Shown: positions 1 through 10,749 of the stretch, one piece after another
Position numbering within the stretch: the stretch's first letter is position 1
Layout: each line of letters starts with the position of its first letter
Assembly (NCBI GenBank): GCA_022225965.2
Contig: JAKJXP020000126.1
Location: forward strand, 49,833 to 113,832
Direction of reading: 5' to 3'
DNA from: Diatrype stigma
Taxonomy: Eukaryota; Ascomycota; Sordariomycetes; Xylariales; Diatrypaceae
Length of the DNA: 64,000 nucleotides
The notes under the pieces: generated by a model
What the model saw: only the letters and a program-made list of their open reading frames with translations
Told to the model about the DNA's origin: nothing
Database searches by the model: none
Translations under genes and position numbers: made by a program

Positions 1-185
1 CGAATGCCATTAAAAACAAGATTCGTAAATACGTTAAACGCTTTAAGCTAATTCCGAATAAATTGAAATACTAAAAGCGCCAAATCTAGGTAAAAACAAA
101 ACAGGTTATTAAGAAAGGTTTAAATAATACTGTTTAGTTCTTTCTTTACAAAGATATAATTGGTAATGGTACTTACGTTGCGGCT

Positions 186-524
186 ATGTCGTCGATTCCC
201 GCTGCTGCCGGTTACCGATTTCCTAAGTCAAAGCCGAAGGTCTTTATTTCGGTAATAACAACCCCTAACCCTTATCGTATGGATATTAATAATAATTCGA
301 AGCCGGATCCGTTTATGGGTAATTCGAGACCTAGGCCCTTTGCTGGTCCGTTAGCTCTTCTTAAACGCCCGATCTCTTCCCTTTTTAAAGATCCATCGAA
401 TCGTCGGCCCATTGGGTTTAGATATAATCCTATAAATTCCATTCGCAAGGTTGCATTATTAGCCCTTCGAGATCGAAATCCGCTTTTAAGACCTGAGCTT
501 CTTTTAGTTAAAGAATTGGAATAG
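186..524 (+). pseudogene. Retroelement coding relic, 5' part
   Basis: An open stretch of 112 codons inside the RIP-degraded block. After the TAG at its end the same frame continues with basic, element-like sequence to about 680, so it is a fragment rather than an intact gene. It is rich in Pro, Arg and Asn and has no recognisable domain. It may be part of a gag-like region, by position upstream of the protease relic; this is inference. Confidence 0.35.
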
Positions 525-830
525 CGACTAATCGATATGAAGAACCGGATGAAGAAAAAGTCGTTCCGTATTCGAAAGTTTGGTAATACGGTACTTATTA
601 AGGCCTATAAGGATTATTCAAAGAGTCGTATTAACATTGGTGCGATTTTTAGATCCATTCCGTTTCCGAATATTACTTGGGGATAATTGCTGGATCGTTT
701 TCCGACGTTAAAAGCTTAATTGGACAAAAAGATAGGCCTTTCCGTAAAAGACCGAAAGCCGAGATTATCGAAGAAATTCCGACCTATTAACCCATAACCC
801 TATTTTATATAGGTAAATTCTGCATAAGTA

Positions 831-1490
831 ATGGCTACGATTAATTCTTTTCTTAAATTTACAAATCGAGCTAAAACCGATAATAATGCTATTTATTTGG
901 GTTATATCGATAAAGAGGTAAATGATTAAGTGGTTCGTCGATGCCTAGTGGATTCCGGATTTTTATTTGAATTCGTTAATCCAGTTTTGGTTAAAAGATT
1001 AGGCCTTTAGCAGATTAAGCTATTCGAGAAATATGAATTAAAAATGGCTAATAATAATACAGTTCCGATTATTCATTACGTTATTTTTTCATTTGTTATG
1101 GGAAATATTATAACGGTTATTCGAACGTTTATTATAAATATAAATAAGTCCTATGATATTCTTTTAAAAAAAGGATGGCTTTGACGAAACGTTGCCCTTA
1201 TCGATTTTTATACGGAAAGCCTTATCTTGACTGGAATTAATAAACAGACCTATATCTTAACCATATAAAAAGCCCCCAATTCTGGTTTCATTTATGTGGA
1301 ACAAAAAAAGAATTACCGAATACTGAACCGTTTACCGTTAAGAATCGTTTACGACGAAGAAGTCCTTTTTTTGGAAAATAAATCGGATTCGAATGTTTAT
1401 AACAGTAACGATAAGGCTACCGAATGGAAAAGAGATGGCCGAGATTACCTGGAAGAAATAATCGATATCGCTGAATTAATAGTCGTTTAA
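831..1490 (+). pseudogene. Retropepsin-like (Ty3-type aspartic protease) relic
   Basis: One frame from ATG 831 to 1490 reads as a retroviral-type aspartic protease: a catalytic-loop motif LVDSGF, then NPVLVKRLGL, and a later YDILLKKGWL block resembling the usual YDILLGxxWL of fungal Ty3-type elements. The frame is interrupted by TAA 927, TAG 1008, TGA 1182 and TAA 1266; each is one C-to-T step from CAA, CAG, CGA and CAA, as RIP would produce. The gene cannot make a full protein as it stands. The family call rests on the DSG and ILL..GWL motifs only. Confidence 0.6.
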
Positions 1491-1670
1491 ATTCGTAACG
1501 ATCCCTTTTCACCTTTAAAAAAATAAGTAAGAGCCGGTTTCGGGGCCAGGCTTTCGAATGTATTCGAGGCCCCGATTATTCCAATATTGCTATACATACT
1601 TGTAGAAAACGCGTTACATTTAATTTAGCTCCAGTGGTAATTCCAACGGCACCAACGTCGTTAATCCTAT

Positions 1671-1786
1671 GGGGCGGTTACGTGGATTCCTTATTAGATA
1701 GATCTTCCTAGCTTTCATTCTAGCTATAGGGACTTAACTTAATATAATTTTTTTTCCTCTTAATTCCGGATCCCTATAGTGATTCT
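1671..1786 (+). repeat. 116-bp direct repeat, copy 1
   Basis: Starts GGGGCGGTTACGTGGATTCC and ends with GATTCT. It aligns without gaps with 3357-3472. All differences seen (about eleven) are C/T or G/A transitions. It could be an LTR fragment or the terminal part of an element present twice. Confidence 0.8.
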
Positions 1787-1789
1787 ACA

Positions 1790-3356
1790 TTTTCCTAAGT
1801 ACATAAGAGAAGAACGGAAGTGGCTATGTAAAGCGCTTATTGTAAGATCTTTTATTTTATTAAAATTCCTGAGAAAATGGGATGCTTAATAACGCTAACG
1901 TTCGACCTTATTTCGAAAGACTATTAAGGCATTTACTAAACTTAATAAAATCTCGACTAAGCCCAAAAGGATATTAACTAAGGCTTTTAAAGCTCCCAAG
2001 AATATAACAGGAAATGGAGATTTTTTAGCTAATAAAACAACAGACGAAAAACAGATTAAAGAGATTAATAACTATTGCGGATTCTTACTTATTAACCCTT
2101 TAATGAACGAACGTTCTTTTCTAAACCATGAAAATATTAAGAATCCATTACTTAAGACCCCGTTTAGCGACGACTTTATAAATCGAACTAATAATCGCCT
2201 AAATAACTTAATTAATCCATTGGCCTTTTAAGATATCGTTAATAAGGTTAATTAAATAATAACGAAAAAAGAAATAAGTAATTCGTTTCTGTCCCAAAAG
2301 AACCTTTTCTTTATTTTGAACCAATTAAATAATATTATGAATGAAATAGCAAAACGTTTATATAAAGTAAAAATGGTCGTTAGAAATTTCTAAGTTAAGC
2401 ATAACCAATTGGCCGATTTTTATACATTACGAGCTGGACTTACTTATTTAAAAGAACCTATTAACGAGAAGGTTTTTTTTTAGCTGGCAGATATAACGAC
2501 TTTTATTTTAAATTTAATTACGACCTTAACGATTATGGAAGCTTAACGGAACGAGATAACTAAACAAGTAACCAAAATAAAAACATTTATCGACGGCCTA
2601 ACCATTATTGTCTAATTACGGACGGATAAAATGGAAATACTAAAGAATAAAAGAAATAAAAGCGAATTAATAATTCGAAAGATAATTAACGTTATAGAAT
2701 TATTGCAAAGCCGTATAAATAAATTAACGTCGTCTTTCCATTTTATTTTGGAGATCCTTCGATGGATGTTATCAATTAAAACGACCATTAAGACCCTTTT
2801 TTTTAAAGCCTGCAACACCTTAATTTCGGGCGTTCGGAAATTCGTTAAAACAAGTCGTCGTTTAATAGGTACTATTAAGAATTATCGTTTTATACAAGGT
2901 ATTCATAAAATTACGTCTCGGATGGCTTGCAATACATCGGATCGTATTATAACGATCTTTACGCTTATCGGCATTAGCCTTTATAAATAGGGTTATTATA
3001 CGTCGATTCACCGATAGTCTGGAAAGCTTGTATTAATAGCAATTCAATACCTTACTTATGCTAACGATTTTTCTTCTTTCGTCGAGTTATTCCATTTATT
3101 CCTCACCTAGCCGGTTTTAGCTTCTGATTAAGACATTATTACTGCTTATTAATCGATATTTAACCTATAAATTTTGGGTATCGTTTGCGCTAAATGGGTC
3201 TTCGTGGATTATATGGGCGATACATGGATTTGCGTTCTTTCTTTTCGTAAAGTCGTCTATTAATAAATGGGATTCTGAAAGGTCGCTTTCCTTTTCTTTT
3301 CATTTATTAAGAATGCCGTCGCGGTAATCGGCTTTGGGGGCGATCTGGCCGTATAT
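1790..3356 (+). pseudogene. Retroelement coding relic between the repeat copies
   Basis: AT-rich sequence with partial frames, for example about 1920-2230 and 2631-2990 (119 codons), rich in Asn, Ile, Lys and Thr and repeatedly broken by stops. It has the low-complexity look of a RIP-mutated gag or structural region. No conserved catalytic motif was recognised. The frames are not intact and no functional product is expected. Confidence 0.4.
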
Positions 3357-3472
3357 GGGGCGGTTACGTAGATTCCTTACTAGATAGATCTTCCTAGCTT
3401 TCATTTTAGCTATAGGGACTTAACTCAATACAATTTCTTTTCCCCTTAATTCCGGATCCCTACAGTGATCCC
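3357..3472 (+). repeat. 116-bp direct repeat, copy 2
   Basis: Second copy of the unit at 1671-1786, with more cytosines retained (for example GATCCC against GATTCT at the end), so it is the less mutated of the two. It coincides with the right-hand edge of the AT-rich block. Confidence 0.8.
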
Positions 3473-3475
3473 ATA

Positions 3476-4077
3476 GCGTCCCAACCGATAAATCATTACG
3501 TCAATTTGACGTTGAATCTGAGTGATACTGATACTACGTATCGAGGCTGTTTCCTTTCTGTTCTGCCTGCTCCTCCCTCCGCATTGGAACCATTTCCTGG
3601 AACCATTTCCAGCAACGCCAAGTGCCCAGCCGGAGTACAGACACATCTTTCGTTTACCGATTATACTTACCTCCCTCCTTAATTGCTGGCTGGCTCGGCG
3701 CTTCGTATTCTTTGTTTCCCCGATCCATCGCTAATCAATCGCATTTCTCTTCCTTCCCAACCCGGTTTGCACGCGCGCTCAGGACAGACTCAACTACTGT
3801 CCACTAAAGCACGCCTCTCAACCTTAATCTTCATTATCAGCTCCCGTCCTGCTCATACCTCCCTAGCTTATCTCCTCAACTCCCTAAAGAGGTGGCGTAG
3901 CGGCTAGTCTCAGTCCTCAATCAGTCCTCGGGGTCCTTACGGTAGGTAGTATTTAGCCTACTGCAGCCACCTGACGTTATTACATCATACAAACGACCTC
4001 CTCGATAAGCTACAACATCCAACATACGCGCGCAATAGATCCCCTTTCGAATATCCTCCATTATCTCCCACGCCAAG
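3476..4077. other. Intergenic / promoter and 5' leader of transporter gene
   Basis: Unique, CT-rich sequence typical of a fungal promoter and 5' UTR (many CTCC, CCTT and TCTTC tracts). No gene seen. Confidence 0.5.
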
Positions 4078-5950
4078 ATGGCTTGGACGACTTCGAATCC
4101 GACTTCGTTTCGCATTAATAATGCGTTCCAATCGGGTAATGCGTCCGCCGTGCCTTCGTTCGCCATGATGGAAACCCACGATTCGCATCCGTCCTTCGGC
4201 CACCTTGTGACCCTCGTCTTCGAGGCTGTCATGGAGGTCGTATGTGTTAGTCTGCCTGGCTATATAATTGCGAGGGCAGGGTATTTCGATGCCGACAAGC
4301 AGAAGTTCCTGGCAAACCTGAATGTCCAGTTATTTACTCCATGTCTAAGTGCGACTGCCCGTCACCCGGCTATCCCGATCCCGTTGCTGACGGATATATA
4401 GTTTTCACCAAGCTGGCTTCACAGCTCAACGCCGACAAGCTAATCGACCTCGCCGTCATCCCTATCATCTTTGTCATACAAACCGCCGTGTCGTATTTTG
4501 TATCAATCGGTGTCTCCAAGGCCTTCCGCTTGGGCAAGCGCCCCGCTAACTTCGTGACGGCCATGGGTGTGTTTGGCAACTCGAATTCGCTCCCCATCTC
4601 CCTTGTCATTTCGCTATCTCAGACATTGAAAGGCCTACATTGGGACAGAATTCCGGGAGATAACGACGAGGAGGTTGGAGCACGTGGCATCCTGTACCTG
4701 TTGATTTTCCAGCAGCTTGGACAGTTGGTTAGATGGAGCTGGGGCTACCATGTCCTGTTGGCTCCGAAGAGCAAGTACCCGGAATACCAAAACGAAACTG
4801 TTGAGGAGGGCAGGTACCGGGATGATCCTACACTGGAACCCCTAGTTCCTGGCTTGGACGGCCACGATGTCGACGAAGAGGAGGCCATCGATGGCTTTAG
4901 TGTCGCATCCGGAAGCTCGGATGGGTCGGATGTCTATGAGCCAGCCGGCCGAACGCCAATCGCCGGAACATCGACTGCTTCCCCCGCCGAGTCCGATGAC
5001 GAGGCTAACATACCTAAGAAACGATCCCTGAACAAGTACCGTATTACAGTTAATGGCGCGAACGATCATGGCCACCTCCCTACCCCTCGTGGCGGTGAAT
5101 CAGACGATATTCTGTCATTCCCGCGAATGAACGATCCCGACGAGTCCGATACTCCCGATGGCTTTCAAGGCCGGCTCGCTCGCGCCAAGCTTGGCCTCAA
5201 GCACACACTTACTTCCGCAAAGACAAAGACGGCCCAACGATCCGAGATAATATACCAAGGCCTACCGAGGCCAATCCAGACCGCGTTGGGAGGACTATGG
5301 CGTGCGTGGCTTCGTGTATACAACTTCCTTTGGGACTTCATGAACCCGCCCCTGTGGGCAATGCTCATCGCCATCATCGTGGCGTCGGTGCCCGATCTCC
5401 AGCGGTTGTTCTTCGAAGAGGGCACCTTCGTCAACAACAGCGTGACCCGGGCGGTGTCCCAGAGCGCCGGTGTTGCCGTCCCGCTGATCCTGGTGGTGCT
5501 GGGCGCGAACCTGGCCAGGAACACGCAGCGACACGAGTCCCGTGATCCCGAGGAGGAGCAGATCGGCAAGCGGCTGCTGATTGCCTCGCTGGTCAGCCGC
5601 ATGCTGCTGCCCACCCTCATCATGGCTCCCGTCCTGGCCCTCTTCGCCAAGTTCGTCCCCGTCAGCATCCTAGACGACCCCATCTTCGTCATCGTCTGCT
5701 TCCTCCTCACCGGCGCCCCCAGCGCCCTGCAGCTCGCCCAGATCTGCCAGCTGAACGAGGTCTACGAGGGCGTCATGGCCAAGATCCTCTTCCAGAGTTA
5801 CGTTATCTGGTAAGTCCCACCATTCGCTGGTGATGAACCAAACTCTACCTGATCTTGTTCAAACTTGCTAACGTTCGTAGGATTCTCCCATCTACTCTAA
5901 TACTTGTGATGCTGGCCCTCGAAACCGTCGAGTGGGCACTACAATCATGA
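4078..5950 (+). CDS. Auxin efflux carrier (PIN/AEC-like) membrane transporter
   Basis: Three exons by hand: 4078-4348, 4402-5809, 5881-5950, giving 582 residues. Intron 1 (GTGCGA..TATATAG, 53 bp) joins LFTPCL to IFTKLASQL, restoring the conserved first conserved helix block of the AEC family; intron 2 (GTAAGT..TTCGTAG, 71 bp) joins QSYVIW to ILPSTLILV. The layout is the family's: hydrophobic N-terminal half (about residues 30-200), a long acidic Ser/Asp-rich cytoplasmic loop (about 215-390), then a hydrophobic C-terminal half. GNSNSLP in the N-terminal half is a typical AEC motif. Members sit in ER or plasma membrane; the substrate in fungi is not established. The start ATG at 4078 has a good context, but an ATG at 4165 is also possible. 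C-terminal half is more GC-rich than the N-terminal half. Confidence 0.88.
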
Positions 5951-6743
5951 GAAGTTGTGTCCTTTTCCATCATAATCTTGGGGGTCTCGGTCTTGTTTTA
6001 ATAATGATAACTCGGAGCGACATGCAAACACGGATTACAAAAAAGGAAATCATGGAAGAAAAACATGAAAAACTTAAAACGTTGCTTCTGGCTACAAATG
6101 CCGCGAGGCATTCGATGGGGAATCTTGTACATATAGATATGCATCGCTAGATTGGGTGCGCGCGTGTATAACATGAATGTTCTATCTTAGTCTTCCCCCT
6201 GCCCCGCTTACCTCTCGCCTAAGATTTCATGACTTAGCGGGTGGCACATCTACATGCTTTACAGACAGGCTACGGTTCGGGTTTCGAGTAGAAGGGAACG
6301 ATAGTTCGGTTCGGTTCGGCAGCGAAAATGGGTTTACCTAGGCGTTCAAAGTGCGCCGAGCGATTCGCGTTAGGGTTAGAGAAAAGCAAGATATGCATCA
6401 TATAAGAACTCCAAATGTATATAGGGGGAATTGACCTTGTGCTCGTGCAGTAGTTTTGCGTCGAATGCTTATGCCTGCGAGTCAGTGTCATGGTGTCCGT
6501 AATGCCGAGGCGGGGGATGGTCGTTGAGGATAAAAAGGGGTCAATATTTCTTGCGCCGCTACCTACTCAGGATTTAACGACGAAGTGTACGAACAAATCT
6601 CTTTCAAAACAAGTGACCCATACCCTGCCCCCTATTCTAGTGTCGTTCATATAGAACACCTCAACCACCCTTGGTCAATGATTTCATTTAGGGACAGCGA
6701 CGGCAGCCCGTCTACCGCCTAAGCCCCATGTGAACAACAATCA
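5951..6743. other. Intergenic between converging genes
   Basis: Holds the 3' ends of two genes facing each other. There are T- and A-rich stretches after 5990 that could serve in 3' end formation. Nothing else recognised. Confidence 0.4.
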
Positions 6744-7794
6744 CTAGAAGGCCACACCCCACACTATAGTGAGCAACCCCATGCAAAACATGGCCAGCAC
6801 CGTCGCGTTCTGCAGGTCGCCAGCGTGGCCCCAGCCGAACAGCCACCCGAAGGCCACGGCGACGGACGGCGCCATTAACGCCGCGCTGTACACACCCACG
6901 CGCAGGAACGAGCGCTTCTCGCGCGCCACGAGGCCCCAGTACGTCTCCATCTTCTCGCGCGGGCCCCCGTCGCCTTCGACCACGCAGCGGTCCCGCTTCG
7001 GCATGCAATCCATGATCTCCTCCGGAATGTTGCTAAGGGGTTCACAGGTAATATGATGCAGCCAATGCGGAACGTACCACTTCGGACAACATGTCCGATC
7101 TGCATTTCTGCTGCTATTACCACCACAACTATTATTACTGGTACTAGTGTGGTAGCAAGAGCCTAAGAGATCCTCGAAAATGTGCTCCGAGAGTGGGGGT
7201 TCCAGCATCGGCCGTGGCTGGTAGAAATACTCGGTATCCTCCGCTGGGGGGAATGAGAACTCGGACCCAGGATCAAAGCGTCGGGGCGCGTAGCGTGTAA
7301 TCTAATGGCCAGGAGGCGAGTTTGGCATATATCAGTAGGATGATCTACAACGGCAGAATCAGAAGGAATCAAGGGGCTATTCAGTATAAAAACAAGGGCA
7401 GGGGTAGGGTCACCTTGACAAACTCGCAATACTTGAAGACATCAATGGAGAAAAAACACCGTAGACGGCCTCTAATGTCTTCGTAGGACTTTCGGAGTTT
7501 TTGGAAAAAGGCAGCGGCACTCAGCGTCCCAACATCAATCTGCTCGAGACGATACCTAGATGCCTTTGCGACAAAGTAAACAAAACGAGTGGAAGAATGA
7601 GTGTCTATCGTGGCTGCCGTATAGTTTCGCCCAGTACCGGAAAGGGTAATTGCAGTGTCTCTGGTATACTGGCTTGTCGGACGATTCTCATCACTCCCCC
7701 CACCCCCTTGGGCATATGAGCTTGGGGACCGGGACCTTGCGCCGGAATAATGGAGAGGGATATAGGTCGGTGGGGGGTCACTCGCATGAGCCAT
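6744..7794 (-). CDS. Fungal membrane protein of unknown function, two C-terminal spans
   Basis: Two exons: 7794-7414 and 7301-6744, giving 312 residues. The intron (GTGACC..CCATTAG, 112 bp) joins CEFVK to ITRYAPRRFDP, keeping phase. Order: Pro/Ser/Gly-rich N-terminus; a compact central region with FVYFVAKASRYRLEQ and an Arg-rich LRCFFSIDVFKYCEF block; an acidic EFSFPPAEDTEYFYQPRP stretch; a Cys-rich part; and two hydrophobic spans at the C-terminus (about residues 255-280 and 290-310). I recognise this as the style of a fungus-specific family without assigned function; no catalytic motif is visible. The same reading frame continues upstream past a TGA into the neighbouring broken gene, so it may be the distal part of one larger gene. 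The ATG at 7794 is the first in frame. Confidence 0.65.
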
Positions 7795-7839
7795 AGGTGA
7801 CCTTGTTATGCGCTGATTCAATAATAAACAGAGCTGTCT

Positions 7840-9470
7840 TCAGCGATTTTCCACGTGAATTCTCTTTCGAAGTTCATTCATTTCAGCTTTCCGCAGGACT
7901 AAATAGTCACTAATTAGTTCTGTACGTAGGCGGGTATGGAAGTAATGTAGAAGTGGGCGACATGCTGCGTGTAGATAAAATAGGGACATTGGAAAATACA
8001 TGAAGACACCATCCTAATGGTTAACATTAGGGCAGCATTAGTTGACTCCACGAGCTTAGTTAGCACTTCTACAGATATTGATGGAGGTTGTAATAAAGGA
8101 GAAGGGACTATATACACATTGTCTGAGGCTCTAAAAACCGAGGTTAATATCAAGACAAATATACTCACACATATCCAAGATACCTGTGCCTGTGGAGTAG
8201 TCTCATTGATTTGCATGGCGTCTCGAAACGGCCACCAATCCCATTGCGTTCCAGTTATTCGCTCTACTCGATTTTTTATTCGGTCAATTGTAGATATGGA
8301 GGTCTCGAAGTTTATATTGACACAGTTCGGTCGAGCGTGCTGTAAGTTCGTAAGAAATATCCGGAGACGTTTTCTCTCATTGCTATGTGTGCCGAGTGAA
8401 GCCCCTCGTCTGGTGACTATCCGAGAAATATCTGAGAAGTCCAAGCGTGATAGGTCACAAGGTGAATGACTTGTCTCCCTTGTCTGAGTGGTAGGTATAG
8501 CAGTGAATAAGGACAATCTCTCGGTATTCTCAGCAGTATTCGTGGTTTCAGAACCACCAGCGGTAGAAAGAGGTGTCTCAAGTCCACCCCCCGTAGGTAT
8601 CGTTGATCGGCGTTCTGACGTTTGACTCTTTTCGAAGGCTCGATTCTTTTCCACATGGAGCAAGAGAGTAATATTCATAGAGACATACAAGCACAAAGCG
8701 AGTACCAAGCTGGCAATATTTGATGCGTAAATGGTTTCGTCTTGGCGACAATGTAAGAACGAGGGTACCTCAGAAAATATCGTTCCCCTAGTATAAGGTT
8801 CAAGGTCAAAGCAATAAGGAGAGTAAATGTAGTAATGAAATAATAACATAGAAATTACATGGCAGGCATTATTAATGATCAAGAATGCGAGCGCCTTATA
8901 GGATCGGAAGCCAAGGATGTCTACAATCTAGGTAATATATGAGCAGAGAGGTCTTCTATATTCGGTTTTGACAGCTTCGACAAGAGGGACATACCCATAT
9001 ACAAGACCATTTGATTATAAAAGACCAGGATATGGCAGTTGTGAGCAGGGTACAGACATCCACTATTGCATTGAGGTCGCCAGCCAGCAGCCCGCTTCTC
9101 CAGCTCATGAACAAATAAACGAGAAGCGATACAACAGGCAGTACAGGAACCATATTGAATCGGTGTGGGTTCTCAATATTCAGTTCGCTATAAGAGATAG
9201 CAGAATAATTTGGAGGTATTTGAGTAAAACTAGGAAGGGAGGGGTGGGGATTATTACCAGTAGCCATGTAGGTTGTATAGGCAAAGTGATTAAAGGTTAC
9301 ATTGCACATAGCCACGAGGACCAGGGCGCAGTACATTGTAGGCTGCATTCGTAATTGGCCGTAGAGAGCCTAGAAACTGCAAAATGCAGTTCACTGGCCA
9401 ATATAGCATGGCGCAGTGCTGTCGACGTGTTAGGCTGACCGAGCCCAACCGTAACAAGTATGGAGAGCAG
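7840..9470 (-). pseudogene. Multi-span membrane protein gene, 5' end broken or unresolved
   Basis: Exons fitted by phase: 9369-9003, 8920-8169, 8013-7840 (stop TGA 7842-7840). Introns are 82 bp (GTATAT..TTGTAG) and 155 bp (GTGAGT..CCATTAG). Together they give about five hydrophobic spans, a Ser/Thr-rich tail, a WDWWPF motif followed by VSWIC, and a charged C-terminal helix ending RKRIHVENR. Upstream of 9370 the likely continuation (LGQPNTSTALRHAILASE) lies in another frame; removing two bases of the CTCTC run near 9364-9369 would join them, and a TAA lies a little further upstream. I therefore call it probably disrupted, although an unseen exon could also explain it. Function unknown; membrane location follows from the spans. 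Confidence 0.45.
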
Positions 9471-9948
9471 TTATTCGAGATACGCTCAATGATAGGAGGG
9501 GCATAAATCGATACCATATTATATGGACGATGTCATCGGAAAACATGAAGTAACCATGAGGGTTATAAAGGCAATCAGCCTAGGAAAGCGAGACACCCCT
9601 GACGGTTGAAAGAGACGGTCACATCTACGTAAGCGTAAATGATATATCAATTATCACAGCCTAACGAGGGGGTTGCTTAATAGACATTATATGCTCCTAT
9701 ATCACGTAAGGTGTTTAGCCGGGCCTGAAAACCGATAGGACGGCCATGGCAAAGGTGCTGTCGACGGAGTCGGGTCATTCTAACACCTAAACCTACCACC
9801 CACTAGCTGACTAGATTGGCCGAATACCTAATCCGCAAATCGGCCACGTGGGTGACCGCGTAGAAACGACATCCCCCATACATTCATCCATCCATTATCC
9901 ACCATGAAATATCGTAAGACGTCATTTCGTCTCTCTCAGAAGCCAACA
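9471..9948. other. Intergenic, no gene seen
   Basis: Lies between the broken membrane-protein gene and the 3' end of the SUR7-like gene. Contains only short frames; nothing recognised. Confidence 0.4.
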
Positions 9949-10749
9949 TTATGCGTAATCCTCCTTGACCCTGTGACTGCCGACCGAGTTCCGGATGCTA
10001 GGCTCGCGCCGGCCGCCGAACCGGCCCCGCCTCCGCCTCCCCCCACCTGCAGCGTGGGCCGACGACGCAGCAGCCATGTTCCTGTCGCGCCGGCTGCTGC
10101 CGCTGCCGCTGGCCAGGACGCCGAGGAAGAAGAGGACGGTGGAGATCAGCAGGCAGGTCCAGGCGGCCCAGGTGAAGCCGAAGGCGTAGCGGCCGAGGGT
10201 GGCGTCGCGGCCGTCGGCGCGGAAGGCGTCGCGCATCTTGACGAAGGTGGCGGTCATGAGGGCGGCGGCGAGCGAGAAGAAGAAGAGGGCGGAGCCGGCG
10301 GCGAGCCCGGACAGCGCGGCGCCCAGGCGGCCGAGGCAGGCGAGGAAGCCGCCGAGGAAGGCGCCCACGGCGAGCGCGAACCCCATCAGGTAGAACACCC
10401 ACCCGAACCGCCACAGGTAGTAGTAGTAGGCGCTCGTGGTGCCGCCGCCGTGGCCGCCGCCCAGGCCCGGGGGCACGCCGGACGCGTCCGCGTCCCACGC
10501 CCACCCGACGGGCGGGTCCGGCCACGCGCCCCCGCACTCCGTGTTGCCCGGGCTGCAGATGTAGAAGTACGCCCACTGCGAGGTGGCGCGCGCCCCCGTG
10601 ATGTCCGACGTGTCCGCGCGCAGGAAGTAGGTGGCGTTGAGCGGGCTGGTCGGCTTCACGCCCGACAGGATCACGAATAGCATCATGACGATGGCGCCGG
10701 CCAGGAAGACCAGCGAGACGGGCGCGAGGAGCCCGTTGCGCAGCAGCAT
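9949..10749 (-). CDS. SUR7/PalI family four-span plasma-membrane protein
   Basis: A single exon of 266 residues. There are four hydrophobic spans at about residues 8-32, 112-136, 141-170 and 187-212. The first loop is extracellular-type and carries the two cysteines of an ICSPGNTECGG segment, as in SUR7-family proteins, which sit in eisosomes/MCC domains of the plasma membrane or act in pH sensing (PalI). The cytoplasmic tail is Arg/Ser/Gly-rich. A Gly- and Tyr-rich insertion (about residues 85-110) in the first loop is specific to this protein. The gene is much more GC-rich than its flanks. Spans and cysteines are seen; the eisosome role is inferred from the family. Confidence 0.85.
   Translation of the reverse strand: MLLRNGLLAPVSLVFLAGAIVMMLFVILSGVKPTSPLNATYFLRADTSDITGARATSQWAYFYICSPGNTECGGAWPDPPVGWAWDADASGVPPGLGGGHGGGTTSAYYYYLWRFGWVFYLMGFALAVGAFLGGFLACLGRLGAALSGLAAGSALFFFSLAAALMTATFVKMRDAFRADGRDATLGRYAFGFTWAAWTCLLISTVLFFLGVLASGSGSSRRDRNMAAASSAHAAGGGRRRRGRFGGRREPSIRNSVGSHRVKEDYA

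Larger units (their letters stand above)
1..3475. mobile_element. RIP-degraded retroelement block
   Basis: AT-rich block clearly unlike the sequence after 3475. It holds reading frames broken by many TAA/TAG/TGA codons, a retropepsin relic (831-1490), and two 116-bp direct copies (1671-1786 and 3357-3472) that differ only by transitions. The second copy ends where the base composition returns to normal, so it probably marks the element's edge. The block is open at the left, so the full element is not in the window. It looks like an LTR-type (Ty3-like by its protease) relic inactivated by repeat-induced point mutation; the exact superfamily is inference because no reverse transcriptase or integrase motif was found. 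Confidence 0.75.
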
